Shown in pieces: positions 47,386-58,177 of a DNA stretch of 64,000 bases. The DNA lies in the NCBI GenBank assembly GCA_006176705.1, contig QRFJ01000047.1, positions 2,876,934 to 2,940,933 on the forward strand. Reading direction: 5' to 3'. The notes beneath the pieces were generated by a model. It did no database searches. It saw only the letters and a list, made by a program, of their open reading frames with translations, and was not told the DNA's origin. Each line of letters begins with the position of its first letter. Position 1 is the stretch's first letter. The stretch is from Cocos nucifera. Its lineage: Eukaryota; Streptophyta; Magnoliopsida; Arecales; Arecaceae. The position numbers and the translations under genes are program-made.

Positions 47386-48870
47386 TGGGGTAACGTTGAT
47401 GACATCATGAGGCGGCCGACCTTGTCATTTCTTGTTACGACAGCGCCCTTGGCCGATCTTCAGACTGGCATCGAAGGAATTTACCCGCCGCTTCTTTCTA
47501 ATGAGCTCCTCAATTTCGTCTCGGAGCTGGATGCATTCCTCAATGTCGTGGCCGTAGTCGCGATGGTAGAGGCAGTACTTGCTTTGATCGCGCTTGTTTG
47601 GAGGAGACCGTAACCCCTCTGATCTTGGCAGTTGGTTCTTAACTTCAATGAGAATCTGAGTTCGAGAAGCGTTGAGGGGGACATAGTCGTGAAACCTTTC
47701 GGGAGGAGAGCTTCTTTGCGCCCCTCTATTGGGGCTTCCTATGTGAAGAGCTTGAGGAGTTCGGGCCCGCCTGCTCTCGGAGGGAGTCCATGAGCACGAC
47801 CAAACTTCGTTCGGCTCTCCATCGTCTGTCAGCTGCTCCCTTAAGGCTTCTTCGTCCTTCAACTTGAAGGCTTCTTCCATACGGGCATATCTCTCGGCCC
47901 GAGCCAGCAGATCGGCGAAGTCCCTAGGATACTTTTTTTTTAGGAAGAACAGCAAGTCATTTTTCTGAAGGCCGCCCTTGAGTGCGGCCATCGCAACAGA
48001 CTGGTCCAAGTCCCAGACCTCCAATGCCGCGGTGTTAAATCGGGTGACGTAAGCTCAGATGGATTCCTCTTGCTTCTGCTTGACATTCATCAGGGAATCC
48101 GAACCTCGACGTGGACGTCGGCTGCTAATGAAGTGGGCCGCGAACTGACTACTCATCTGGTCAAAAAAGAAGATCGTACTCAGCTTCAACGTCAAGTACC
48201 AGTTTCTCGCTGCTCTCTTTAAGGTAGATGGAAAGGCTCGGCACAGCATGACATCTGAAGCACCGTGGAGTAGCATCATGATCCGGAAGGCCTCCAGATG
48301 ATCAACTGGATCAGAGGTTCCATCGTAGCTTTCAAGTTGAGAGAGTTTGAAGTTCGGTGGGATGAGCTCTTGCATAATCTGGAGAGAGAAAGAAGGATCG
48401 GTGCGGACGTCGGCATGATGAGTCAGGGTGACGTGGTCGAGCTCTTCAATCCGCCGATCCATCTTCCGCAGTCTGTGATCAAGGGCGTCATCCTGATCGC
48501 AGATCTTGGGAGACTTTCAGCTACAAATGGAAAAGGTCTCCTTCAGAGGAGAATCATGATCCGAACACGAATCTCCGACTCTCTGTTTCCCTTTTGAAGG
48601 AGCGGCGGACACACCGGCCCAAGTACCCTTCCTTGGGGCCGATTTTCAACATCCGTTTGATGAATTTTCTGGTGGAGTCACTACCGGAGGCTGCTGCATG
48701 GCCCACATTACATCCATGAGGTCACGGACCTATCGGATGAGCAGGTTGAACTGCTCCATATTTACCATGGGTATAGGTAGAACCTGAGTTGCCGGGGCTG
48801 AAGTAGGAGCAGACGGGTTTGGATGGGATCGGGATGTGGAGGCCGTCGATCGTCGAGTCGAGGCTCTTCT
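47386..48870 (-). pseudogene. E6 unit 1 gag, decayed
   Basis: Minus strand. Capsid region at 48055-48462 (ESYDGTSDPVDHLEAF, RNWYLTLKLS, FDQMSSQFAAHF). Linker at 47700-48020 (MAALKGGLQKNDLLFFLKKKYPRDFADLLARAERY). Zinc knuckle with YCLYHRDYGHDIEEC intact at about 47530-47590. The initiator codon expected at about 48880 is changed to ATA. A 199-residue frame remains open at 47425-48024. Confidence 0.8.
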
Positions 48871-48990
48871 AGGAGGTATTTTTTCTTTGGAAAAGAACTC
48901 TAAGAAGAGAGATTCTAAGAAGAGAGATCTCCAGAGAGGGAAGAAAAAAATCATCGCCGAGCACTCCTTTAAGAATAAGAAAATTTCGAA

Positions 48991-49015
48991 GGTTCGAGTC
49001 CTCCTTCTAGCGCCA
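48991..49015 (-). other. E6 unit 1 primer binding site with extended tRNA-Asn-like sequence
   Basis: The plus strand ends CCTTCTAGCGCCA three bases before the LTR at 49019, and is preceded by GGTTCGAGTCCTC, which resembles a tRNA T-loop and stem. The 25 bases read like the 3' end of plant tRNA-Asn (T-arm, acceptor strand, discriminator G, CCA). Confidence 0.7.
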
Positions 49016-49018
49016 ATC

Positions 49019-50149
49019 TGTTGATGCGGAATCTGGTCATCATCGAAATCAGCAGGAGCGGAGGTGGACGAGGTCACCGTCGGGGACTTGCAAAATAAAG
49101 TCCCATCCGAAGTCAGTGGGGGGTGACTTTGGCAGGATCCTTCAACGATCAAGTCAGCTCTGGCCAACAGGAATGGAGTGTTCAGGAATGAGTTCCACAA
49201 AGCTTAGAGAAAAAGAGGAGAGCTTTAGAGCTTAGAGATTAGAGGTTCGAGTTAGCGTATCTGGAGGATTCTTTTTATAGTGGAGCTTGATGGTGACAGC
49301 TGTAGTCGCATGCTGGCGGGCCACTCGAGGTCTGGCAGAGTCAGTCTCATGAAAAGGTGCCATCTGCAGTGGGTTGATGGTGACAGCCATCGCCGCTTGG
49401 TAGTGGGTCATTATCGCTTGCGGCGGACTGATGGTGATGGCTGCAGCGATCTTGGTACTGAGCCACTCGGGGCCGAATGAAGGGTTGAAGGGCTTTGACG
49501 TGTACCCATTTTGGAAAAGTTTGGACTCCTAAAGAGGGAGCTCGGAAGGAGTTCGGCTCCCATAGGCGTCTGGCTGGAGGTGAGCGGCTAAGGCCCGATC
49601 GCTGGAAAGTTCGGTAGAAGCTCGGCCGATCGAAGGGGATGTCTGAGAGGAGTCCGACTGGAGGAGCCCAGCTCCTAAAAAAGTTTGATCGAAGGAGGTC
49701 TGGGATGAGTCCAGCTCCCTAAAGAAGTCCAATCGAAGAGGAAGCTTGGAGGGAGTTCGGCTCTTGTAGGTGTTTGGTTGGAGGAGTGTGGCTAAGGCTC
49801 GACCGCTGAGGAATCCAATCGGAGGACGACCGTCGAGGAGTTCGCTGAGAAGTTCGATCGAGGGATGACTGCTGAGGAGTTCGACCGCTGGGAGTTCGAA
49901 GGAGCTCAATCGATTGAAGGGATGGCCACTGAGGAGTTTGGCCGATGGACGATCGTTGAGGAGTTTGGCCGTTGGGAGTCCGAAGGAGCTCGACCGTTGA
50001 GGAGTTCGGCTAAGACCCGACCGCTGAGCAGTTCGGTTGGTTGTAAGAGTTCGACTAAGATCCATCCACTGAAGCTCTTCCATGGCTACTGGTTGCATTA
50101 AGCTGAGCATCGAACTAGACTTCGGCAGGAGCGGGATTTATCCCCAACA
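49019..50149 (-). repeat. E6 LTR 2 (shared middle LTR)
   Basis: 1131 bp from TGTTGATGCGGAATC to ATCCCCAACA. No target duplication lies at either side. It acts as 5' LTR for unit 1 and 3' LTR for unit 2. Confidence 0.85.
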
Positions 50150-51582
50150 ATAGTCTTCCCACTTTCGAGTTTGAAACTCAAAGGAAGAAAGTGCAGAAAA
50201 GACGACTGTCGAAGTCTTCTTCATCTCGAAGTTGGATGTATTCCTCAGTGTCGTGGCCGTGGTCGCGATGGTAGAGGCAGTACTTGCTTCGATCGCGCTT
50301 GTTTGGGGGAGACCATAACCCCTCTGGTCTTGGTAGTTGGTTCTTAACTTCGGTGAGAATCTGAGTTCGAGGAGCGTTGAGGGGGGCATAGTCACAGAAC
50401 CTTTTGGGAGGAGGGCTTCTTCGTGCCCCTCTGTCGGGGCTTCCTAGATGGCAAGCTCGAAGAGTTCGGGTCCGCCTGCTCCCGGAGGGAGTCCGTGAGC
50501 ACGGTTGAACTTCGTTCGGCTCTCCATCGTCTGCCAGCCGTTTCCTTAAGGCTTCTTCGTCCTTTAACTTGAAGGCTTCTTCCGCACGGACATATCTCTC
50601 AGCCCGAGCCAGCAGATCGGCGAAATCTCTGGGATACTTTTTTTTAGGAGAACAGCAAGTCATTTTTCTGAAGGCCACCCTTGAGTGCGGCCATCGCAAC
50701 AGACTGGTCCAAGTCCCGGACCTTCAATGCTGCGGCTTTAAATCGGATGATGTAAGCCCGGATGGATTTTTCTTGCTTCTGCTTGACGTTCATCAAAAAA
50801 TCCGAACCTCGACGCGGACATCGGCTGCTGATGAAGTGGGCCACGAACTGACTGCTCATCTGATCAAAAGAGAAGATCGTACTCGACTTCAACGCTGAGT
50901 ACCAATTTTTCGTTGCTTCCTTTAAGGTAGATGGAAAGGCTTGGTACAGCATGGCGTCTGAAGCACCGTGGAGTAGCATCATAGTCCGGAAGGCCTCTAG
51001 ATGATCAATCGGATCAGAGGTTCCATCGTAGCTTTCAAGTTGAGGGAGCTTGAAGTTCGGTGGGACGAACTCTTGCATAATCTAAAGGAAGAAAGGGGGA
51101 TCGATGCGGATGTCGGCACGATGAGTCGGGGCGATGTGGCTGAGCTCTTCAATCCATCGATCCATCTCCCGCAGTCTGTGATCAAGGGCATCATCCTGGT
51201 CGCAGATCTTGGGGGACTTCTGACTACAAACAGGAAAGATCTCCTCCAGAGGAGAACCATGATCTGAACATGGATCCCCAACTCTCTATTTTTCTTTCGA
51301 AGGGGTGGCGGGCACACCGATTCGAGTACCCTTCCTTGGGGTCGATTTTCAACATCCGGATGGTGGATTTTCTGGTGGAGTCACCACCGAAGGCTGCTGC
51401 ATGATCCGCATTGCATCCGTGAGGCCACGAACCTATCGGACGAGTAGGTTGAACTGCTCCACATTTACTGTGGGTATAGGTGGAACCTGAGTTGCTGGGG
51501 CTGAAGTAGGAGCAGACGGGTCTGGATGGGATCGGGATGCAGAGGCCGTCGATCGTCGAGTCGAGGCTCTCCTAGGAGGCAT
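50150..51582 (-). pseudogene. E6 unit 2 gag with internal deletion
   Basis: Minus strand from ATG at 51582 (MPPRRASTRRSTASASRS). Capsid region at 50644-51078 (ESYDGTSDPIDHLEAF, KNWYSALKSS, FDQMSSQFVAHF). Linker and zinc knuckle at 50178-50699 (YPRDFADLLARAERY, YCLYHRDHGHDTEEY). About 1.25 kb present in unit 1 (repeat A array and integrase remnant) is missing at 50218-50222, where the purine-tract side is joined directly behind EEYIQLRDE. Confidence 0.8.
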
Positions 51583-51697
51583 TTTCTCTTTGGAAAGGAA
51601 CTCTAAGAAGAGAGATTCTAAGAAGAGAGATCTCTGGAGAGGAAAGAGAGAAATCATCACCGAGCACTCCTTTAAGAATAAGAGAACCTCGGAGGTT

Positions 51698-51718
51698 CGA
51701 GCCGATCCTCTAGGATCA
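51698..51718 (-). other. E6 unit 2 primer binding site, degenerate
   Basis: The plus strand reads GATCCTCTAGGATCAATC before the LTR at 51722, so the minus sense TTGATCCTAGAGGATCGG has lost the GCGC of the other sites and would no longer pair well with tRNA-Asn. Confidence 0.5.
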
Positions 51719-51721
51719 ATC

Positions 51722-52877
51722 TGTTGACGTAGAATTTGATCGTCGTCGGAATCAGCAGGAGCGGAGGTGGACGAGGTCACCGTCGGGGACCTGCAAAATA
51801 AAGTTCCGTCCGGAGTCAATGGAGGGTGGCTCTAGTAGGACCCTCCGACGATCAAATCAACTCTGGCCAACAGGAATGAAGTGCTCGAAAATGAATTCCA
51901 CAGAGCTTAGAGAAGAAGAGGAGAGCTTTAGAGCTTAGAGATCAGAGGTTCGAGTTAGCATATCTGGAGGATCCTTTTTATAGCGAAGCTTGATGGTGAC
52001 AGCTGTAGCCGCATGTTGATGGGCCGCTCGAGGTCCGACGGAGTCAGTCTTATGGAAAGGTGTCGTCTGCAGCGGATTGATGGTGACAGCCATCGCTGCC
52101 TAGTAGTGGATCGCTGTCGCTTGCGGTAGACTGATAGTGATGGCTGTAGCTATCTTGGTACTGAGCTGCTCAGGATCGAATGAAGGGTTGAAGGGCTTTG
52201 ACGTATACCCATTTTGGAAGAGTTCGGACTCCTAAAGAGGGAGCTTGGAAGGAGTTCGGCTCCCATAGGCGTCTAGTTGGAGGTGAGCGGCTAAGGCCCG
52301 ATCGCTGGGAAGTTCGAAGGAGCTCGACCGATCGAAGGGAATATCTGGAAGGAGTTCGGCTGGAGGAGCCCGACTCCTGAAGAAGTCTGGCCAAAGGATG
52401 TCTGGGATAAGTCCAGCTCCCCAAAGAAGTCCAATCGAAGAGGAAGCTTGGAGGAAGTTCGGCTCTCGTAGGTATCTGGCTGGAGGAGTGCGGCTAAGGC
52501 TCGACCGCTGGGAGTTCGGAAGGAGCTCGATCGCTGAGGAGTTCGACCGGGGGACGACCACCAAGGAGTTCACTGAGAAATTTGGCCGAGGGATGACTGC
52601 TGAGGAGTTCGACCGCTGGGAGTCCGAAGGAGCTTGGCTGGTTGAAGGGACGGTCGCTGAGGAGTTCGACCGATGGACAATCGCTGAGGAGTTCGGCCGC
52701 TGGGAGTTCGAAGGAGCTCGACCGCTGAGGAGTTTGGCTAAGACCCGACCATTGAGCAGCTCGACCGACTGTAAGAGTTTGGCTAAAATCCATCCGCTGA
52801 AGCTCTTTCATGGCTACTGATTTCATTAGGCTAAGCATCAAAGTAGACTTCGACAGGAGCGGGATTTATCCCCAACA
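51722..52877 (-). repeat. E6 LTR 3
   Basis: 1156 bp from TGTTGACGTAGAATT to ATCCCCAACA, followed by the duplicated AAGGG. The TATA complement CCTTTTTATAGCG is at 51973. Confidence 0.85.
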
Positions 52878-54430
52878 AAGGGCATGCATCACTCGGCCGA
52901 TCTCGAGACAAAGCGATTTAGGGATGCCACTTTTTTCATCAGGTGCTGAACTTCTTTGATTATTTTTGGAACAGTCATCTTCTGAATAGCATAAATTTTC
53001 TTTGGATTTGCTTTAATCCCACGTTTTGATACCATAAATTTCAGAAACTTTTCAGAGGTCACACCAAAGGTGCACTTGGTCGGATTTAGCTTCATCTTGT
53101 GCTTCCTGAATGCGCTGAAGGTCTCCTCAAGGTTGGCGAGGTGGTTTATAGAAGCTCAGCTTTTGACGAGCATGTCATCCACGTACACCTCCATATTGCG
53201 GCCGATCTATTCTTTGAAGATCTTGTTGACCAGACGTCAGTACATTGCCCCTACACTTTTGAGTCCAAAGGGCATAATCTTGTAACAATAAAGACCACGG
53301 TCAGTAACAAAAGTAGTTTTCTTCTCGTCCTTCGATGCCATCCGTATCTGATTATAATTAGAGAAGGTATCCATGAAGGTGAGGAGCTCGTGGCCCGAGG
53401 TTGCATCTATCAGTTGGTCGATCCTAGGTAGAGGATTGCTATCTTTTAGGCAGGTCTTGTTCAACTTTTTGAAGTCTATATACATCTTTCACTTGTTGTT
53501 TGCCTTTTTGATGGGACCATATTTGAGACCCAGGTCGGATAGCTAATTTTTCAGATGAATCCAGCTTTAAGGAGCTTGCCTACTTCTTCTGTGATTGCTT
53601 TTTGCCTCTCTGGAACGTGGTTGCGCATCTTCTCTTTCATCGACTGATGCTTCGGATCAATAGCCAACCGATGTTCCATTACCTCGGCATCAATTCCTGG
53701 CATATTCGCTAAAGCCCAGGCGAAGACGTCCATGTTCTTTCCGAGGAAGGTGACGAGTTGCTCTCGAACCTCATCCCCCAAGTTGGAGCCGATTTGCACT
53801 GCATGCTCCACGTTCTCATCATTTAAGGGCATAGATATGAGGTCCTCCATAGGCTCGTCCCACTCCTCGATGAGGTCGTTACGGATATTCAGCCTGTCAA
53901 CATGATAATGTTAGGACTGTTCTTCCTTATGCAGGGCGATCGAGTAGTAGTGCCTTACCAGAGCTTGATCTCCCCTGACCTCTCCGATCCCGTGGCATGT
54001 TAGAAACTTCATCTTCAAATAATAAGTTGATACTACTATCCGAAGTGCATTTAGATCAGATCGACCAAAAATAGCATTATAGGCAGATGGAGCTTTTACG
54101 ACTAAAAAATTAATCTGTGCCTTAGCCAGCTTCGGACATTGTCCTGCAGTCACAGCCAAGGTCATTATGCCTTCAATTGGCACGGCATCGCCAGTAAAGT
54201 TTACCAATGGGGAGTTCATCGGTCCCAAGCGATTATTAAGTAAGGATATTTTTGAGAAAGCATCATAAAATAAAATATCAGCCGAGCTTCCATTATCTAT
54301 CAAAATGCGGCGTACATCATAGTCGGCAATGTTTAAAGAGATTACAATCGTATCATTATGCAGGAATTGGACCTCCTCGGCATCTGCCTTAGTAAAGGTT
54401 ATGGGTTCTTCAGTTCTCTATCTCTTCATC
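52878..54430 (-). pseudogene. E5 pol, upstream part: protease and reverse transcriptase
   Basis: Minus strand. Protease at 53911-54303 with IDNGSSADILFYDAFSKISL (about 54245-54303). Linker with NMPGIDAEVMEHRLAIDPKH at 53551-53850. RT at 52889-53500 (FKKLNKTCLKDSNPLPRIDQ, FSNYNQIRMA, PFGLKS, YVDDML complement at about 53169-53186, NPTKCTFGVTSEKFL). It is cut by E6 between the RT thumb and RNase H. Stops and frame changes are present. Confidence 0.8.
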
Positions 54431-56021
54431 GATCCTTCGGATTTGCTGGCCTTTCCTCACTGAAGTACCCCCGAGATAGTGTTGATGATGTCGAGAGATG
54501 ATTGATCTCCTTGTTGATCCTCTCCCCTTGGTGGTTCAGGCTGCGGTAATGCCCTCGGTCGATCTTTCTATCCTTCAGGCCGTCGCCATAGGAATCGACC
54601 AAGTCTGCCTCGTCTGATGAGCTCTTCGATCTCATCTTGGAGTTGGATACACTTCTCAGTGTCGTGACCGTGGTCACGATGATAAAGATAGAACTTGTTA
54701 GGATTGCACTTGCTAGGGCGAGAACACATTCTTTTCGACCTCGATAGTTGCTCTCTGATTTTCATCAGCACTTGAATTTTTGGAGCATTGAGAGAGACAT
54801 AGTTGTGAAATCTTCGTTGGGGAGAACCCCACCGTGCCCTTCCGTCAGGGCTTCCCTACCTCCAAGTCTGGGGAGGAGTTCAAGCTCGCTTGCGCTCAGA
54901 GGGAGTTTGGAAGCGTGACCGAGCTTCACTCGGCTTTCCTTCTTTGATGGGCCTGCTTGGCTCACCGATTTGCCACTCACCAAAGGCTTCATTATCCTTG
55001 GCCTTGAAAGCCTCTTCAGCTCGAGCATAACCTTCAGCCCAAGCTAGCATATCAGCAAAGTTCCTAGGGTACTTATTTTTCAGGGAGAACAGCAAATCAT
55101 TCTTCTGAAGGCTGCCCTTGAGTGCGGCCATGGCGACTGATTGATCTAGATTTCAGACCTCCAATGCAGCAACATCAAATCGAATGACATAAGTCCGGAT
55201 GGATTTCTTCTCTTTCTGCTTGATGGTCATCAAGAAATCCGAACCTCGGCATAGATGTCGGCTGCTGATGAAGTGAGCCACGAATTGATGGCTCATCTGA
55301 TCAAAGGATAAGATGGTACCTGACTTAAGTATCGAGTACCAGTTTCTGACGGCTTTCTTGAGGATGGATAGGAAAGTTCGGCATAAAATAGCGTCTGGTG
55401 CACCATGAAGCAACATCATTATCCAAAAGGCCTCTAGGTGGTTGACCGGATCGGTGGTCCCATCGTAACTCTCAAGCTGCGGAAGCTTGAAGTTCGGTGG
55501 GATCGGTTCTTATATAATCCTCTGAGAAAAAGGAGGATCAGTGCAAATATCATTACCGTGTGGGGAGGAAGTATGACGGAGCTCTTTGATTCATCGGCTC
55601 ATTTCTAGGAGCCTTTGATCCAGGAGGTCTTCACGATCATTGAACTCCAGGGTTTTCTGATGGAACGGACGTAAAGCTTCCCCCTGAGACGAGTCATGGT
55701 CTAAGCAAGGGCCCTCTATCCTCTGCTTCCTCTTTTCGAAGATCAGAGGTCGGGTAGCCTAAGTTGGTCATTCTCAGACTGGACCATGGGGCTCCAGAGA
55801 AGTCCACTCTGATCGAACCGATGCTGGGGCCTATCGATGTATGGCATTCATCGCCTCGTGAGACCGCGAACCTGCTGGACCAGCAGGTTGAGTTGTTCCA
55901 CCTCCATCACGGCCACAAGCGAAGCTTAAGCTGCCGGGACTAAAGCGGGAGCAGATAGGTCTGGACGGGATCTGGCCACAGAGGCAATCGATCGTCGGGT
56001 TGAAGTTTTTCTAGGAGGCAT
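54431..56021 (-). pseudogene. E5 gag, decayed
   Basis: Minus strand from ATG at 56021 (MPPRKT start). Capsid region at 55153-55520 (MMLLHGAPDAILCR, RNWYSILKSG, FDQMSHQFVAHF). Linker at 54880-55131 (MAALKGSLQKNDLLFSLKNKYPRNFADMLAWAE). Zinc knuckle FYLYHRDHGHDTEKC at about 54630-54710 has its first Cys changed to Tyr. Multiple stops. Confidence 0.78.
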
Positions 56022-56105
56022 TTTTTCTCGGAGAAGAACTCTAGAAAGGAAGAAGAGAGATCGCTGGTGAGCACTCCTTTAAGAGCAAGAGAACCTCGGA
56101 AGCAG

Positions 56106-56123
56106 AGCCCTTCCTCTAGTGCC
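56106..56123 (-). other. E5 primer binding site
   Basis: The plus strand CCTCTAGTGCCA ends four bases before the LTR at 56128. The minus sense TGGCACTAGAGGAAGGG matches the E4 site (A for G at position 5). Confidence 0.6.
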
Positions 56124-56127
56124 AATT

Positions 56128-57467
56128 CTGTTGGTGCAGAATCTGATTGACATCAGATCGAGCTGGAATCGAGGAAGATGAGGTCGCCATCGGTGATCTG
56201 CAAAATAAAGTTCCATCCGGAGTCGGTAGTGATGGCTCCGGTGAGACCCTCCGATGATCAGGTCAGCTTTTTTGGCCAACAGAAATGGAGTGCTTATGAA
56301 AGAGTTCGGCAGAATTTTTAGGAAGGAGAAGAGAGCTTAGGCAAAATGTATCTGGAGAATTCTTTTTTATAGATGGAGCCTTAGTAGATTGATGGTGACA
56401 GCCATATCGTCTTGTAGTAGATCACGTGGGGTTTGCTACGAAGAGAAAGGTATCGTCAGACTGATAATGGCAGCCATACCGTCTGATCATGGGCCGTATG
56501 GGGTTTGCTACGGAGAGAAAGATATCGCCAGACTGATAGTGGCAACCATACCGTCTGATCGTAGGCCGTGTGAAATTTGCTACGAAGAGAGAGGTATCGC
56601 CAAACTGATAGTGGCGGCCATACCGTCTGGTGGAAGTATGTGTTCGGAGTCCGACTGAGCTGGAGGAGTCCGATTGTAAGAGTAATTCAGAAGAAGATCG
56701 GCTCCTGAAGGAAATCGACTGGAGGAGATATCCGAAAGGAGTCCGACTCCTGGAGGAGTCCGAAAGAAGTTCGGTTCCTGAAGGAATTCGACTGTAGGAG
56801 CAATTCGGAAGGAGTTCGATTTCTGAAGGAGTCCGACAGTAAGAGCAATCCGAAAGAAAGTCGGCTCCTGGAGGAATCCGACTGGAGGAGAAATTCGGAA
56901 GAAGTTCGGCTCCTGAAGAAGTTCGACTGGAGGAGATATTCGGAAGGAGTCCGACTTCTAGAGGAGTCTGGAAAGAGTTTGGCTCTTGGAGGAGTCTGAT
57001 TGCAGGAGCAATCTAGAAGGAGTTCGATTTCTGGAGGAGTCCGACTGAAGGAGAAGTCCGAAAGAAGTTCGGCTCCTGTAGAAATTCGATTGAAGGAAAA
57101 TTTTGGAAGGAGTTCGGTTCCTATAGAAATTCGATTGAAGAAAAATTCTGGAAGGAGTTTGGCTCCTGAAGGAGAGATCTGGAAGGAGTTTGGCTCCCGT
57201 AGAAATCCGACTGCAGAAGGAATCGAAAAAAGTTCGGCTTTGTAGAAGTTCGATAGGAATTCGATCGTTGGAGGAGTTCGAGAGGAATTTGGCCGATGGA
57301 GGAGTTCGGCTGGGGCTCGGTCGTTGAGGAGTTCGATCGATCGAAGTAGTTCGGCTAAAGTTTGGCCACTGGAGAAGAATTTTTTATCGAAGCTCTTTCA
57401 TGATTACTGATTGTATTAAACTAAGCATCAGGCTAAACATCGGTAGAAATAAAATTTATCCCTAATA
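56128..57467 (-). repeat. E5 LTR, high-coordinate copy (5' LTR)
   Basis: 1340 bp from TGTTGGTGCAG to ATCCCTAATA. Three or four 72-bp units at 56390-56640, hairpin units at 56690-57240, and TATA complement CTTTTTTATAGATGG at 56362. It is 86 bp shorter than its partner. Confidence 0.83.
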
Positions 57468-57472
57468 GTAAG

Positions 57473-58177
57473 CATAAAATATTTTATTTGTATTATAATT
57501 AGGGCTTTGAGAGAATTAGATAATGATGGCTCCCTTCCCTTCCAAGTGGAGCTCGGCTAGATGCTCCACTGGATAAGTGTCAGAATTAGAGTCCGCCTAC
57601 CGAGATCAAGGGAGGATATTGTTACTAGTAAAACTTAATTTAAAAATTAGGGAATATTCTCACTTTGTATGGTTTTAGGATAAACTGCACATATCCTGCT
57701 GGGACTGTACCTTGATTTGTGTGAGCCCGCATCAGGGCTTCCCTGCTTATTTTCGGGCCGGATACACATTAGAAGAGAAAAATTATATACAGTAATTTTT
57801 TTTGAATATTTCTACAGAATTAGGTTGGTCCATTTGGCTTGTAACTTTTTTTTCAGATCTATCTAAACTGTCCCGAAAAAAAAAAAAGGAATCGTGCCTG
57901 CAGCGGATGCAGCCTTCTTCGTCCTCCTTTTTGCTCTCGGATCCGCTGTTACCACCGTCGCCATCTTCCACTCCAAATAAACTTCTCCCTCTAATAACTC
58001 TTATAATTTTTTTTTTCGCTGCCACATTTCGACACTTGCTACCAGGAAGGCTCTGTCTCCTCCCCCAACCTCTTCGTATACCCTTCGTCCATAGAAAGAG
58101 TGACAAACCAAGGAATCTCTGCGCTCTCTTCTCCAGATCCGAAGAAGGGGACGGTCGAGAGATGCGACGCGTCGCTG
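57473..58177. other. Intergenic and GINT1 5' leader region
   Basis: 57473-57780 is unassigned and may be an old repeat fragment (GATCAAGGGAGGATATTGTTACTAG, unidentified). 57780-58177 should hold the GINT1 promoter and 5' UTR. It has T-rich and CT-rich stretches but I cannot single out a TATA box. An in-frame ATG at 58100 precedes the chosen start. Confidence 0.45.

Larger units (their letters stand above)
45093..52877 (-). mobile_element. E6: dimeric gag-only element with three LTRs, inserted in E5 pol
   Basis: LTRs at 45093-46187, 49019-50149 and 51722-52877 are separated by two internal regions (46188-49018 and 50150-51721). Only the outer ends carry the target duplication AAGGG (45088-45092 and 52878-52882), so the whole LTR-internal-LTR-internal-LTR unit behaves as one insertion. 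The middle LTR is shared, having a purine tract on its high side (50150) and a primer binding site on its low side (49015). Only gag and an integrase remnant are encoded. Confidence 0.88.
39725..57467 (-). mobile_element. E5: gag-pol Ty3/gypsy element (Tat/Retand type) carrying nested E6
   Basis: LTRs at 39725-41150 and 56128-57467 are bounded by a perfect target duplication, GTAAG (39720-39724 and 57468-57472). The total is 17,743 bp, of which 7785 bp is E6 plus a 5-bp duplication, leaving about 9.95 kb. Minus-sense order: primer binding site, gag, protease, RT, [E6], RNase H, second RNase H, integrase, repeat B, repeat A, purine tract. Stops are frequent. Confidence 0.88.

Noticed and set aside
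48991..49015. A possible tRNA-Asn gene
   Set aside because: Only the 3' quarter of a tRNA is present, with no anticodon or D-arm, and it sits in the primer-binding-site place next to an LTR.
57473..57780. Possible retrotransposon end after E5
   Set aside because: Some words look retroelement-like, but I find no termini, duplication or coding relic, so I left it unassigned.
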